Below, one piece after another: positions 10,406 through 19,381 of a stretch of 59,994 bases of DNA. Every line of letters begins with the position of its first letter. The first letter of the stretch is position 1. A program made the position numbers and the translations under genes. The notes under the pieces were generated by a model. The model saw only the letters and a program-made list of their open reading frames with translations, was not told where the DNA came from and ran no database searches. The stretch is from Paenarthrobacter nitroguajacolicus JCM 14115 (lineage in GTDB: Bacteria; Actinomycetota; Actinomycetes; Actinomycetales; Micrococcaceae): assembly GCA_001313365.1 (NCBI GenBank), contig BBFS01000017.1, positions 1 to 59,994 of the forward strand. The letters run 5' to 3'.

Positions 10406-10419
10406 CCCGCGCAACTGGC

Positions 10420-11218
10420 TCAATAGCTTTCGCGCTCAGCCGTTTCAGGCACCGGAATGAACGTTGATGCGAAGCCCTCGGAAGCGCGGGCAAGCACAGC
10501 GACATCGGCGCCGACCAGTACAAAGGAGGCACCGGCGTCGAGGTATGCGCGGGCAGTTGCCTCGTTGAAGGCGTTTACGCCAGCCGGTTTTCCGGCTGCT
10601 TTCGCGGCTGCAAGGCAATGCTCGACGACGGCCCTCACCAGGGGGGGATTCTCCTGCTGTCCCAGCAGGCCCATTGAAGCGGCGAGGTCCGAGGGACCAA
10701 GGAAGATGCCGTCAACGCCATCGACGGCAAGGATCTCCTCAACGGCGGATGCCGCGGCCTCGGACTCGATCTGAACGGTGAGGCTGATCGAGTCGGAGGC
10801 GTTGGCCAAGTAGTCCGGGACGCGGTTCCAACGCGAGGCTCGGGCAAGTGCCGAGCCAACACCACGGACGCCAAGCGGCGGATAACGAACAGCGGCAACG
10901 GCGGTGGCTGCCTCAAATGCTGAGTTCACCATGGGGATCAGCAGGTTCTGCACGCCGAGGTCCAAATACTGCTTGATTAGCACTGTGTCATTCACGGGCG
11001 GCCGGACCATGACCTGCAGAGGGTAGCCGCTCACGGCATGAAGCTGTGCCACGATGGATTCGAGGCCGTTCGGGCTATGCTCTGCGTCAATCAGCAGCCA
11101 GTCCAAACCCGAGCCGGCACAGATCTCTGCAACCAGCGGACTTCCGGAACACACCCACATGCCGGCCAGCGGACGCCCCCCCGCGTCACCAAGGGCCGAA
11201 TAGAAGGTGGGGGCTCAG
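10420..11218 (-). CDS. hpaI: HpcH/HpaI aldolase (4-hydroxy-2-oxoheptanedioate aldolase)
   Basis: Last step of homoprotocatechuate degradation: retro-aldol cleavage to pyruvate and succinate semialdehyde. Family residues are visible in LLIDAEHSPNGLESI, the metal-binding Glu in VQIESEAAAS and the Asp in FLGPSDLAASMG. The clean frame begins only at 11160; reading C4 for C5 at 11209 and four Gs for the run at 11177 restores SPTFYSALGDAGRPLAGMW ahead of it. That frame starts at CTG 11218-11216, which overlaps the hpaH stop as CTGA. Either CTG is used or one base of an ATGA overlap is wrong. Confidence 0.87.
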
Positions 11219-12006
11219 CTGAAGTGACATGTCACAACTCCCAACGGTCCGTAGTCCGCGTGTACGGTATCACCTTTGTACACCCATAAGGGGGGGCGTG
11301 TAAACGAGCCCGCGAGGATGATATCTCCCGCTTTCATTGAGTCCCCGTGTGCAGCGATCTTGTTGGCCAGCCAATGCACTCCGTTGGCCGGATGATCGAG
11401 CACTCCGGCAGCCACTCCGGTCTCCTCCACGGTCTGGTTTTTGTACAGGATGGCGGATACCCAGCGGAGGTCGACGGCGTCGGGTCGCACCGGTCGACCA
11501 CCCACCACCATGGCGCCCATCGCGGCGTTGTCCGAGATGGTGTCCACGATGGTCCGGCCCTCCATCTCGATCCTGGAGTCCAGGATTTCGAGGGCCGGAA
11601 CCACGTAGTCGGTTGCGTTGAGGACATCGAAAACGGTGCAGCCCGGCCCTTTGAGACCTGACTTGAGCACGAATGCCAGCTCCACCTCAACCCGGGGGGG
11701 ATGGGTGTACTTGTCCCATTCCACGGAGCATCCGGTCTCCAAGACCATGTCATCAAAAATGGCGCCGTAGTCCGGCTCCGTGATGCCCGTGGCGGCCTGC
11801 ATGGCCTTGGACGTGAGGCCGATCTTGCGCCCCACCAACGTCCGCCCGGCTTCCTCGTTCCGCCGCATCCACAGCTGCTGCACGGCGTAGGAATCCTCCA
11901 CCGTCATGTCCGGGTAGCGGGCGGTGAGGCGCGGTACCGGCTTGCGGTTGCGTCCGGCCTCGAGGAGCTCGTCGGCAATGGCTTCGATCGTTTTCGCGTC
12001 CAGCAT
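11215..12006 (-). CDS. hpaH: 2-oxo-hepta-3-ene-1,7-dioate hydratase
   Basis: Adds water to the dienoate product before the aldolase step. The full 263-residue frame is open. FAH-like hydratase features are RKIGLTSKAMQAATGITEPD, VEVELAFVLKSGLKGPG, DSRIEMEGRTIVDTISDNAA and the C-terminus GVVTCHFS. Two runs of seven (11290, 11694) add single Pro codons in TRPLWVYKGD and THPRVEVEL without breaking the frame. It starts 4 nt after the hpaD stop and overlaps hpaI by 4 nt, so these genes are co-translated. Confidence 0.93.
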   Translation of the reverse strand: MLDAKTIEAIADELLEAGRNRKPVPRLTARYPDMTVEDSYAVQQLWMRRNEEAGRTLVGRKIGLTSKAMQAATGITEPDYGAIFDDMVLETGCSVEWDKYTHPPRVEVELAFVLKSGLKGPGCTVFDVLNATDYVVPALEILDSRIEMEGRTIVDTISDNAAMGAMVVGGRPVRPDAVDLRWVSAILYKNQTVEETGVAAGVLDHPANGVHWLANKIAAHGDSMKAGDIILAGSFTRPPLWVYKGDTVHADYGPLGVVTCHFS

Positions 12007-12010
12007 GGCC

Positions 12011-13115
12011 TTAGACCTGCGCTCCCAGTTTGAAGCCCTCGGCAGCTTCGCCGGATGCAGCGTCGGGGCGGGTGTAGGAGAATCCGTCGGCGCCCACGGT
12101 GACGGCCATTTCGGACTTCTCTTCCCGTTCGATGACGGGTTGCGGGTTGCCGTCGAGGTCCAGGACCAGTGAGGCCTCGGTGTACCAGGACGGGACTACG
12201 GGGTTGCCCCCACCAGTCGCGTCGCTGGTTGTCGTGGACGTCCCAGGTGACGGTGGGGGTTGTCCGGGTCACCGGTGTAGTAGTCCTGGGTGTAGATCTC
12301 CACGCGGTGGCCATCCGGGTCAAGGATGTAGAGGTAGAACGCGTTGGACACACCGTGGCGTCCGGGGCCGCGTTCGATGCGGTCGGAGATGCGCAGGGCG
12401 CCCATCTTGTCGCAGATCTGGATGATGTTGTGCTTCTCGTGCGTGGAGAACGCGATGTGGTGCAGGCGGGGTCCGTTGCCACCGGTCAGGGCGGTGTCGT
12501 GCACAGTCTGCTTGCGGTGCATCCACGCGGCGTATGTGACGCCGTCGGAATCCTTGATGTCTTCCGAGACGCGGAAGCCGAGGTCCTCCAGGTACTTGCG
12601 GCCGCGCGGGACGTCAGGGGGTCACCTGGTTGAAGTGGTCCAGCCGGACGAGTTCTCCGGCGGAGTAGAGGTCGTAGCGCTGGGTGAGGCGTTCGACGTG
12701 CTCAACGTCGTAGAAGAACTCGTACGGGAAGCCCAGCGGGTCCTCCACGCGGACGGAGTCGCCCACGCCTTTGGTGAAGCCTTCCTTGCGGCGCTCAACC
12801 CGGCAGCCCAACTCGCGGTAGTACGCCTCAGCGGCGTCCACCTCGGCCGGGGGGACTTCACACGGTACGCGAACGCTGCGGCTGCTGCGACCGGGCCTTT
12901 GCGGAGGACCAGGTTGTGGTGGATGAACTCCTCGAAGGAGCGCAGGTAGATGGTGTTCTCATCTTCCTCGGTGACGTGCAGGCCCAGAAGGTCCACGTAG
13001 AACGCGCGGGACTTCGCCAGATCCGTGACCACGAGTTCCAAGTATGCGCAGCGGACGATGTCCGGGGGCGGGAACTGTTGGAGTGATGATGGGGGCCGGT
13101 AAACGGGTTGCTCAT
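12011..13115 (-). CDS. hpaD: Homoprotocatechuate (3,4-dihydroxyphenylacetate) 2,3-dioxygenase
   Basis: Extradiol ring-cleavage enzyme of the vicinal-oxygen-chelate fold, very close to the known Brevibacterium/Arthrobacter type. Metal ligands appear in LVRLDHFNQVTP (His), GPRLHHIAFSTHE (His) and DGHRVEIYTQDYY (Glu). Two repeated domains are present: an N-terminal CAYLELVVTDLAKSRAFY and the catalytic C-terminal one. Frames change near 13094, 12852, 12620, 12252 and 12205, mostly at G/C runs. Rejoined length is about 365 residues, ending FKLGAQV at TAA 12011. The ATG at 13115 (MSNPFTG) lies 102 nt after hpaE, separated by a dyad repeat. Confidence 0.94.
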
Positions 13116-13149
13116 GATGGTCTCTCTTCGTTGAAAGGGTGGTGTGGGA

Positions 13150-13215
13150 ACCAACTGAGTAGCAGTAGATGCCGTTTTGGAGACTCAAAACGCGCACTAT
13201 TGCGACCTAGTCGGG
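13150..13215. repeat. Dyad-symmetric intergenic repeat, copy 1
   Basis: Left arm begins CCAACTGAGTAGCAG and runs into CGTTTTGGAG; the right arm begins ACTCAAAACG and runs to GCGACCTAGTCGGG. The same layout and wording recurs at 17083-17148. It sits between hpaE and hpaD on the minus strand and could act as an attenuator or mRNA-stability element. Confidence 0.7.
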
Positions 13216-13217
13216 TA

Positions 13218-14747
13218 CTAGGCGCCGAACTTGGGCGTGTGGACGGAGCCGAGCGTGATGTGCACGGCTTGCTGATCGGTGTAGAAGTCGATGGAACGGT
13301 AGCCGCCCTCATGACCAAGACCGGAGGCCTTGACGCCCCCCCCGAACGGAGTACGCAGATCGCGGACGTTGTGGCTGTTGAGCCACACCATGCCGGCCTC
13401 CACGTTCTGGGAGAAGTTGTGCGCCCGGGTCAGGTTCTGGGTCCAGATGTAGGCCGCCAGGCCGTACTTGGTGTTGTTCGCCAAGGCGAGGGCTTCGTCG
13501 TCGTTCTCGAAAGGCGTGATGGCCACGACGGGACCGAAGATTTCCTCCTGGAAGATCCGCGCGTCAGGCGCGACGTCGGCAAACACCGTGGGTGCGATGT
13601 AGTTGCCTTCGGGCAGGTGGGCGGGTCGGCCTCCGCCGGCCAGGAGCCGCCCTTCGGACTTGCCGATCTCCACGTAGGAGGCCACCTTCCGGTAGTGCTC
13701 GGGGGGGTGGACCAGGGCACCTACCTGGGTCTTGGGATCGTGGGGGGGATCGCCCACCACGATGTTCTTGGCCCGGGCGGCGTACTTTTCGCAGAATTCG
13801 TCGTAGATGGCCCGCTCAACCAGGATGCGGGAGCCGGCGGTGCAGCGTTCGCCGTTGAGGGAGAACACACCAAACAGCGCGGAATCAATTGCGGCATCCA
13901 GATCTGCATCGGCGAACACGACGCATGGGGGGGACTTGCCGCCGAGTTCCATGGACAGGCCCTTGAGGTTGGCTGCGGCGTTGCGGAAGATGGTCTGGCC
14001 CGTGGTGGTCTCGCCGGTGAAGGAAATCAGCGGCACGTCCGGGTGCTTCACCAGTGCGTCGCCGGCTTCTTCGCCCAGGCCATTGACCAGGTTGAACACG
14101 CCGTCGGGCAGGCCTGCGTCCTTGAAGATCTGCGCCCACAGTGAAGCAGAAAGCGGTGTGAACTCGGCCGGTTTCAGCACCACGGTGTTGCCGGTGGCCA
14201 AAGCCGGGGGGGCGAGCTTCCAAGACTCCAGCATGAACGGGGGGGTGTTCCACGGCGTGATCAGGCCAGCGACGCCGATGGGCTTGCGGTTCACGTAGTT
14301 GATCTGCGAACCCGGGACCTTCATGGCGTCATCGAACTGGGCAACGATCAAGTCGGCGAAGAAGCGGAAGTTCTCGGCAGCGCGGAGCGCCTGGCCTTTG
14401 GCCTGGGTGATCGGCAGGCCGGTATCGAACGTTTCGAGCTCGGCGAGGCGGGCTTCCTGTGCCTCTACTGCATCGGCAATCTTGTTCAAGACCCGGGCAC
14501 GCTCACGCGGCTTCATCTTCGGCCACGGACCATTGACGAATGCTTCGCGGGCCGCGGCGACGGCCAGGTCGATGTCTTCCTTCTGGCCCGCAGCAGCCGT
14601 GGCGTAGTTGCCGTTCGATACCGGGTCCAGGACATCGAAAGTCTTGCCGGACAGGGAGTCAACGAACTCGCCGTTAATGAAGTGCTGGATATGGGACGGA
14701 AGGTTCTCGGGAATGTAATGTTTGGCGGTCTCTACTGAGGTCGTCAT
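13218..14747 (-). CDS. hpaE: 5-carboxymethyl-2-hydroxymuconate semialdehyde dehydrogenase
   Basis: NAD-dependent oxidation of the ring-cleavage aldehyde. The 509-residue frame is intact. Motifs are PWNTPPFMLESWKLAPPALA, FTGETTTGQTIFRNAAA, catalytic Glu in LSMELGGKSP, catalytic Cys in NGERCTAGSRILVE, and EEIFGPVVAITPF. Six G/C runs each carry three extra bases, giving doubled Pro or Gly residues (TPPF, APPA, KSPP, GDPPH, HPPEH, FGGGV) where the family has one fewer. It starts at ATG 14747, 35 nt after the GntR gene. Confidence 0.95.
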   Translation of the reverse strand: MTTSVETAKHYIPENLPSHIQHFINGEFVDSLSGKTFDVLDPVSNGNYATAAAGQKEDIDLAVAAAREAFVNGPWPKMKPRERARVLNKIADAVEAQEARLAELETFDTGLPITQAKGQALRAAENFRFFADLIVAQFDDAMKVPGSQINYVNRKPIGVAGLITPWNTPPFMLESWKLAPPALATGNTVVLKPAEFTPLSASLWAQIFKDAGLPDGVFNLVNGLGEEAGDALVKHPDVPLISFTGETTTGQTIFRNAAANLKGLSMELGGKSPPCVVFADADLDAAIDSALFGVFSLNGERCTAGSRILVERAIYDEFCEKYAARAKNIVVGDPPHDPKTQVGALVHPPEHYRKVASYVEIGKSEGRLLAGGGRPAHLPEGNYIAPTVFADVAPDARIFQEEIFGPVVAITPFENDDEALALANNTKYGLAAYIWTQNLTRAHNFSQNVEAGMVWLNSHNVRDLRTPFGGGVKASGLGHEGGYRSIDFYTDQQAVHITLGSVHTPKFGA

Positions 14748-14782
14748 CGTTGAAGTCCTAACTAGTGATCAGTGGCTGGTAA

Positions 14783-15470
14783 TTACTGTTTGGCCTGGGC
14801 CAGGTAGGCGTCCAGGGTGGCTGCGCGGTGCTGGCGGGCTGCTTTTTCGATGGTGTCGGCGTCTGCAGCGCCCTCAATAAGCTGCAGCAAGGCTCGTGTT
14901 CGCGCACCGACTCCTGCGCGCGGCCGGGAACGAACCGGAAAGTCGACGAACGAAGCGAGGCCAGCCGGTTCCATCCCCCCCGATGCACCAGGTCAAGAAT
15001 GTGCGGATTGGGGCAGTGCTCAAACAGGACGCTGTGGAAGTCCTGGTTCAGCGCGGTGAAGCGGACGGGATCGAAGTGCTCAAGGCACTCCCGCATTTCC
15101 TCGTTCACCGCACGAGCACGGGCGATAGCTACCGAATCGATCAGCGGTGCCGACAACGCAGTGGCCGCGCCCTCCACAATGCTCAAGGTCTGCATCGTGT
15201 ACAGGTATTCGGTGGGGTCGATTCCGGCCACCGTGGCGCCCACGTTCCGCTCGAACTTGACCAGCCTTCGGCCTCAAGCCGGCGGATCGCCTCCCGGACC
15301 GGCACCACACTGAAGCCCAGGTCCTCGGCGATCTTCGCGAGCACCAGCCGGTACCCCGGGGGGGTGTAGGTCCCCTCAACGATGCGCGCCTTCACAGCGG
15401 CATACGCCTGTTGGGACTTGCTTTCGGGATTAGCTTTCAGGGCAGGACTTCCGACGGCGGTTTCAGTCAC
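14783..15470 (-). CDS. GntR family regulator, FadR/FCD type
   Basis: Probable repressor of the hpa operon. The N-terminal winged helix reads QQAYAAVKARIVEGTYTPPG then KIAEDLGFSVVPVREAIRRL; the C-terminal FCD ligand domain contains VEGAATALSAPLIDSVAIAR, ALNQDFHSVLFEHCPNPHIL and AQESVREHEALLQLIEGAA. Frames change near 15262 (expected WVKFERNVGATVAG) and near 14903; G7 at 14984 and 15363 add codons. About 228 residues. The GTG at 15470 overlaps the stop of the rraA-like gene (GTGACTGA). A 12-bp palindrome at 17026 is a good candidate target. Confidence 0.88.
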
Positions 15471-16181
15471 CTGAGGCTCCTTCCGGGCTTTGGCTGGCCG
15501 ACCAGTCCGCGTACCGCGCCTGCCATTCCTTGTTCATCGGGTACAGCCCATCAACGCTGTTGCCTTCCTGGACCATCTGGAAGATGAACGTCTCTTCCTT
15601 CTCCTGCTGAATGCAGTCGTCCACCAGTTCCTCGGCGATGGCAGGCGGGATCACCAGGATGCCGTCCGAGTCGGCCACGATGATGTCGCCCGGCTGAACG
15701 GTCGCGCCGCCGCATGCGATGGTGATGTCGGTGTCCCACGGAATGTGCCGGCGTCCCAGGACTGCGGGGTGCGGGTTGGCGAAGTAAGTGGGCATCTCCA
15801 GATCGGCCACGGCCGAGTAGTCGCGGACGCCGCCGTCGGTGATGATCGCTGCGGCCCCCCCGCGGACCTGGGCCCGCAACGCCAGGATGTCACCGACGGT
15901 GCCGGTGCCCTTCTCGCCGCGGGCTTCCATGACCAGGATTTCGCCCTCATTCACGGAGTCGATGGCCCGTTTTTGGGCATTGAAGCCGCCGCCGTGGGTC
16001 TTGAAGAGGTCCTCACGGTTGGGCACATAGCGCAGGGTCCGGGCCAGGCCCACCACCTTGCGGTCCGGGCGGGTGGCCTGCAAGCCGTCAATGCTCACGT
16101 TGTTCAGCCGCGCTTACGGAGCTGGGACGACAATGTGGCGGTGGCGACAGACTCCAGCTTCGCCTTCAGCTCCGGCGTCAG
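15463..16181 (-). CDS. RraA-like protein (HMG/CHA aldolase or oxaloacetate decarboxylase family)
   Basis: Family of RraA regulators and class II pyruvate aldolases acting on 4-hydroxy-2-oxo acids. Seen are LRYVPNREDLFKTHGGGFNA, VMEARGEKGTGTVGDILA, the active-site loop IITDGGVRDYSAVADLE and ACGGATVQPGDIIVADSDG. The open frame begins at 16098, but restoring one C near 16113 extends it upstream through LESVATATLSSQLRKRGLNN. That frame meets the hpaG stop as CTGA, with CTG at 16181-16179 as the only candidate start. Its place between hpaG and gntR suggests a role in the pathway, but the standard route needs no such enzyme. Confidence 0.82.
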
Positions 16182-16989
16182 GACGGAAGCAGCCTCCGGT
16201 CCTGCAGCTCCAGACCAGCCGCCTCCCGGGATCCGTACGCCTCTTCCCGCTGGGTGTCATCGGTCTTGGGACGGGCACCAAAGTCCGCGAACGGCGTCGT
16301 GCCTTCCGTGACTTTGGTGGCCAGGCGGCCGCTGCTGAAGTCACCGCCGGTGACCTCAATCTCGACGACGTCACCGGGCTTGGCAACGGAGGCGCCGGCG
16401 GGGGGTGCCGGTGAGGATGATGTCCCCCCCTCTTCGAGCGTCAGGAGCTGGGAAAGGTCCGCGACGAGCTGGGCGAACGGGAAGAGCAGGTCCTCGGTGG
16501 TGTCGTCCTGGACAAGGTCCCCCCCGTTGTGCCATGTACGGATCCGCAACCGGGTGGGATCCACGGCGTCGGCCGGAATGAGTGCCGGGCCAACGGGAGT
16601 GAAGCCGTCGCCGCCCTTGGACCGGACGTTGGATCCCTTGTCTGCGTAACGGAGATCGTAGACACCGAGGTCGTTGGACGCGGTAACCCACTCGACGTGG
16701 CTCCAGGCATCCTCCAACCCGACACGGCGGGCGGACTTGCCGATCACCAAGGCGATTTCGCCTCGTAGCCGAGGAGTTCGCAGCCGGCCGGGCGCTCAAC
16801 CGTTCCGGGAGCATCCGCGGAGCCGAGTGCCAGCGATGAGGACGGCTTCAGGAAGTACGAAGGCTGCTCGGGAGTGCGTCCGCGCTGGGCCGCGCGGCTG
16901 GGGGGGTAGTTGATGTGGACCGCAATGACTTTGCGCGTCCGGGCCAGCATCTCCTGGCTGACTTCCTGGGTCCGGAACTCCAGTGTCAC
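16178..16989 (-). CDS. hpaG: Fumarylacetoacetate hydrolase-family decarboxylase/isomerase
   Basis: Likely decarboxylates (and perhaps isomerises) the hpaE product. FAH fold elements are GYEAEIALVIGKSARRVGLE, VEWVTASNDLGVYDLRYADK, GDGFTPVGPALIPADAVDP and EGDIILTGTPAGASVAKPGD, the last after correcting frames near 16427 and 16400. Frames also shift near 16753. A G7 run at 16905 and the C6 at 16520 add codons. The GTG at 16989 has GAGGAGG upstream. It is first in the minus-strand hpa operon. Confidence 0.87.
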
Positions 16990-17025
16990 GGCGCCTCCTC
17001 TTCCTCGAGCTGCATCAAGTACGAA

Positions 17026-17037
17026 ATCGTATACGAT
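17026..17037. promoter_or_regulatory. Candidate GntR operator upstream of hpaG
   Basis: ATCGTATACGAT is a perfect 12-bp palindrome 37 nt upstream of the hpaG GTG. FCD-type GntR regulators commonly recognise such GTATAC-centred sites. The AT-rich stretch beside it (TAGTTAT on the minus strand) could be the -10 element, so binding would block transcription. Confidence 0.6.
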
Positions 17038-17082
17038 AACTATGGACCGGAAACGTGATCTGCGTCAACCCCTTCCCCAAAA

Positions 17083-17148
17083 CCCAACTAAGTAGCAGCT
17101 GAGGGCGTTTTGAGCGTCCAAAACGGCCTCTGCTGCTACCTACTTGGG
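17083..17148. repeat. Dyad-symmetric intergenic repeat, copy 2
   Basis: Left arm CCCAACTAAGTAGCAG continues to GGCGTTTTGAGCG; right arm starts CCAAAACGG and ends GCTGCTACCTACTTGGG. Arms of about 30 nt pair with a few mismatches. It is related to the copy at 13150 and lies between the divergent hpaG and YdeI-family genes. Confidence 0.72.
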
Positions 17149-17193
17149 GGGGGATGCTGGTACTTGAACCAGGAGCAGTGGGGAGGTAACAGC

Positions 17194-17763
17194 ATGGAGC
17201 AGAAGAGTGAGCCGGAGCTGCTGAGTTTTGCCAGCGGCGCGGAGTGGGAAAACTGGCTCTCCGCGAACCACAACACCAAGGCCGAAGCCTGGCTTGTCAT
17301 CGGGAAAAAGAACTCGGGCGCCGGACTCATTGAGATACAGGACGCCTTGGACGGCGCCCTCTGCTTCGGCTGGATCGATGGCCAACGCAAGGGCCACGAC
17401 GATAAGACATTCCTGCAAAGGTACTCCCGACGTCGGGCCCGAAGCTCGTGGTCCCAAGTGAACGTGGGCAAAGTGGAAGCACTGATACGCGCACGACGCA
17501 TGCAACCTGCCGGGTACGCCGAGATAGATGCAGCCAAAGCTGATGGCCGTTGGGAAGCCGCCTACGTTTCGCAAGCCAACGCAGAGGTTCCCGAGGACCT
17601 GCAGGCCGCACTCGCCGGAAACCGGGCCGCCAAGGAAACCTTCGAAAATCTAGGCAAGACAGAGCGCTACCTCATCATTTTGCAGGTGTTAAAAGCCCGC
17701 TCCACGGAGTCCCGCGCCAAGATCCTGGCGAAGGCGGTAGAGACGCTGGCGGTGAGAAGCTAG
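17194..17763 (+). CDS. YdeI/OmpD-associated family protein
   Basis: A 189-residue cytoplasmic protein. It shows the family pattern SGAEWENWLSANHNTKAEAW, CFGWIDGQRKGHDDKTFLQR and RSSWSQVNVGKVEALIRA, with the C-terminal helical region LEKTERYLIILQ-type (here LGKTERYLIILQVLKARS). GGGAGGTAAC precedes the ATG at 17194. The biochemical role of the family is unclear. The gene has no damaging homopolymer run and is intact. Confidence 0.83.
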   Translation: MEQKSEPELLSFASGAEWENWLSANHNTKAEAWLVIGKKNSGAGLIEIQDALDGALCFGWIDGQRKGHDDKTFLQRYSRRRARSSWSQVNVGKVEALIRARRMQPAGYAEIDAAKADGRWEAAYVSQANAEVPEDLQAALAGNRAAKETFENLGKTERYLIILQVLKARSTESRAKILAKAVETLAVRS

Positions 17764-17804
17764 CTGCTCTTACAAACTGTCGGTGGGCTCCCGTAGGTAC
17801 CGGC

Positions 17805-18514
17805 ATGGACATCATCCTTGTACCCGGTTTCTGGTTGGACGCGTCGTCGTGGGAGGAGGTGACGCCGCCGCTGGAAGCAGCCGGCCACACGGTTCATCCG
17901 CTGACGCTGCCGGGGGGGCTGGAGTCGGTGGACGCATCACGCGCGGGCATCGGCCTTCGCACCCACATCGACGCCGTGGTGGCGAAAGTAGACTCCCTCG
18001 ACGGCAAGGTCATCCTGGTGGGCCATTCAGGTGGCGGCGCATCATCCATGGCGTAGCAGATGCCCGCCCGGACCGAGTGGCCCGCGCCATTTACGTTGAC
18101 AGCGGACCGCTCGGTGAGGGGGGGGTCATCAATGACGAACTGCCCGACGACGGCGACGACGTCCCGCTGCCGCCATGGGAATTGTTCGAGGAAGAAGACC
18201 TCGTAGACCTGACTGACGACCTCAAGGACGCGTTCCGGGCACGGGCCATCCCGGAGCCCAAGGGCGTTGCCTTCGACCAGCAACACCTGAGCGACATCCG
18301 GCGCTACGACGTACCGGCCACGATCATCGCCTGCCAGTTCCCGTCGTCGCTCCTCAAGGAGTGGATGGATGCCGGGCACCCGTTCACGGCAGAACTCGCC
18401 AGGATCCAGGACGTCGAGTACATCGACCTCCCCCCCACCGGACATTGGCCTCAGTTCACCAAACCCCAAGAGCTGGGCGAGGCGATCCTGACGGCGGTCG
18501 AACGCGCCAAATAG
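17805..18514 (+). CDS. Alpha/beta fold hydrolase
   Basis: About 236 residues. Features are ILVPGFWLDASSWEEVTPPL at the N-terminus (oxyanion region), the nucleophile elbow ILVGHSGGG and the catalytic His in PTGHWPQFTKPQELG. The frame changes near 18035 just after the elbow, where a GGCGGC stretch seems to carry an extra base, and the remainder runs to TAG at 18514. The G7 runs at 17911 and 18119 are in-frame additions. It follows the YdeI-family gene by 41 nt. The substrate is unknown. Confidence 0.82.
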
Positions 18515-18531
18515 ACCTCCGACGGCGGCAC

Positions 18532-19001
18532 TTACCCGACGCGGCCGCCCTCAGCGAGGAGAGTTCAGCCTTGGGCGGCGTGTTGGTCGCCGGACCTTCC
18601 GGTGCAGCGCCGCCCTCGCCTGTCCAGTCACTTCCCGTGGCGTCATCCAAGGCAGGATCGGACACCACGTCCGACTTGATAGTGGGCACGGTGGTGACGG
18701 TGGGCTTGCTGCTGGAAGAGGAGTCAGCATGCTGACCCGCCTTGGGGGGGGAAGTGATGCCAGGGAACATCGCTTCTGCCTTTTCCAGTAACTTCTTGCC
18801 GGCCTCATACAGGTTGTCCAGAATGTCCGGCACGGATTCCTGGACTGCTTCCGTGGCCTGGTGCACGTTCTCTTGAACCTCAGGGTTCTTCCAAAGCTTC
18901 TCGGTGCCTCCGCGGACCCGCCGGTACACCTCCGGCCAGGACTTCGATCCCCATACGTAGCCGACAGCCACGCCAACGGCGAACAATGCTTTGCCTTTCA
19001 C
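18532..19001 (-). CDS. YtxH-like membrane-anchored stress protein
   Basis: About 155 residues. A short hydrophobic N-terminus (KALFAVGVAVGYVWGSKSW) is followed by an amphipathic helical stretch (VHQATEAVQESVPDILDNLY) and a Ser/Thr/Pro-rich low-complexity tail. The GTG at 19001 has GAAGGAG at 8 nt; the longer frame from 19037 lacks this. The C-terminal frame runs past a likely stop: one missing G near 18536 would place TAA at 18532. It is convergent with the hydrolase gene. Confidence 0.62.
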
Positions 19002-19184
19002 AGCAATCACTCCTTCCGAGGTGTTATTCCTCGACACTATCCCTGCCGGGCATGCCGTGTCACCTGCCCATTGATTGCGGGCCGGTTAATAGTGATTTGC
19101 CGAAATAAAACATTCGACTAAACTGTTATGCCAACCAGCGGATAACCGCAGGAAGTAACCGCATGAAACCCGAGGAGTGAAACC

Positions 19185-19381
19185 ATGGGACTGGGTGACA
19201 AGATTAGTAATGCCGCCGAAGAAGCAGGCGGCAAGGTCAAGGAAAAGACCGGCGAAACCACCGGCGACAGGAACCTGCAGGCCGAGGCGTCGGCGAGCAA
19301 TCTGAGGCAAACCTCAAGCAGTCCGGCGAGAAAGTCAAGGACGCCGCTCAAGGACTCAAAGACTCCCTCAAGGGCCACTAG
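19185..19381 (+). CDS. CsbD family stress response protein
   Basis: About 65 residues, hydrophilic, with MGLGDKISNAAEEAGGKVKE, then KTGETTGDRNLQAEG and a second repeat unit (GEKVKDAAQGLKDSLKGH). One or two bases are missing near 19290, shifting the frame; corrected, the gene ends at TAG 19379-19381. CsbD proteins are induced by general stress. The upstream AGGAGTGAAACC is a good ribosome-binding site. Confidence 0.83.

Noticed and set aside
13044..14144. Long plus-strand ORF (366 codons) opposite hpaE
   Set aside because: It is the antisense reading of a strongly conserved dehydrogenase; high GC makes long antisense frames common, and its protein has no family pattern.
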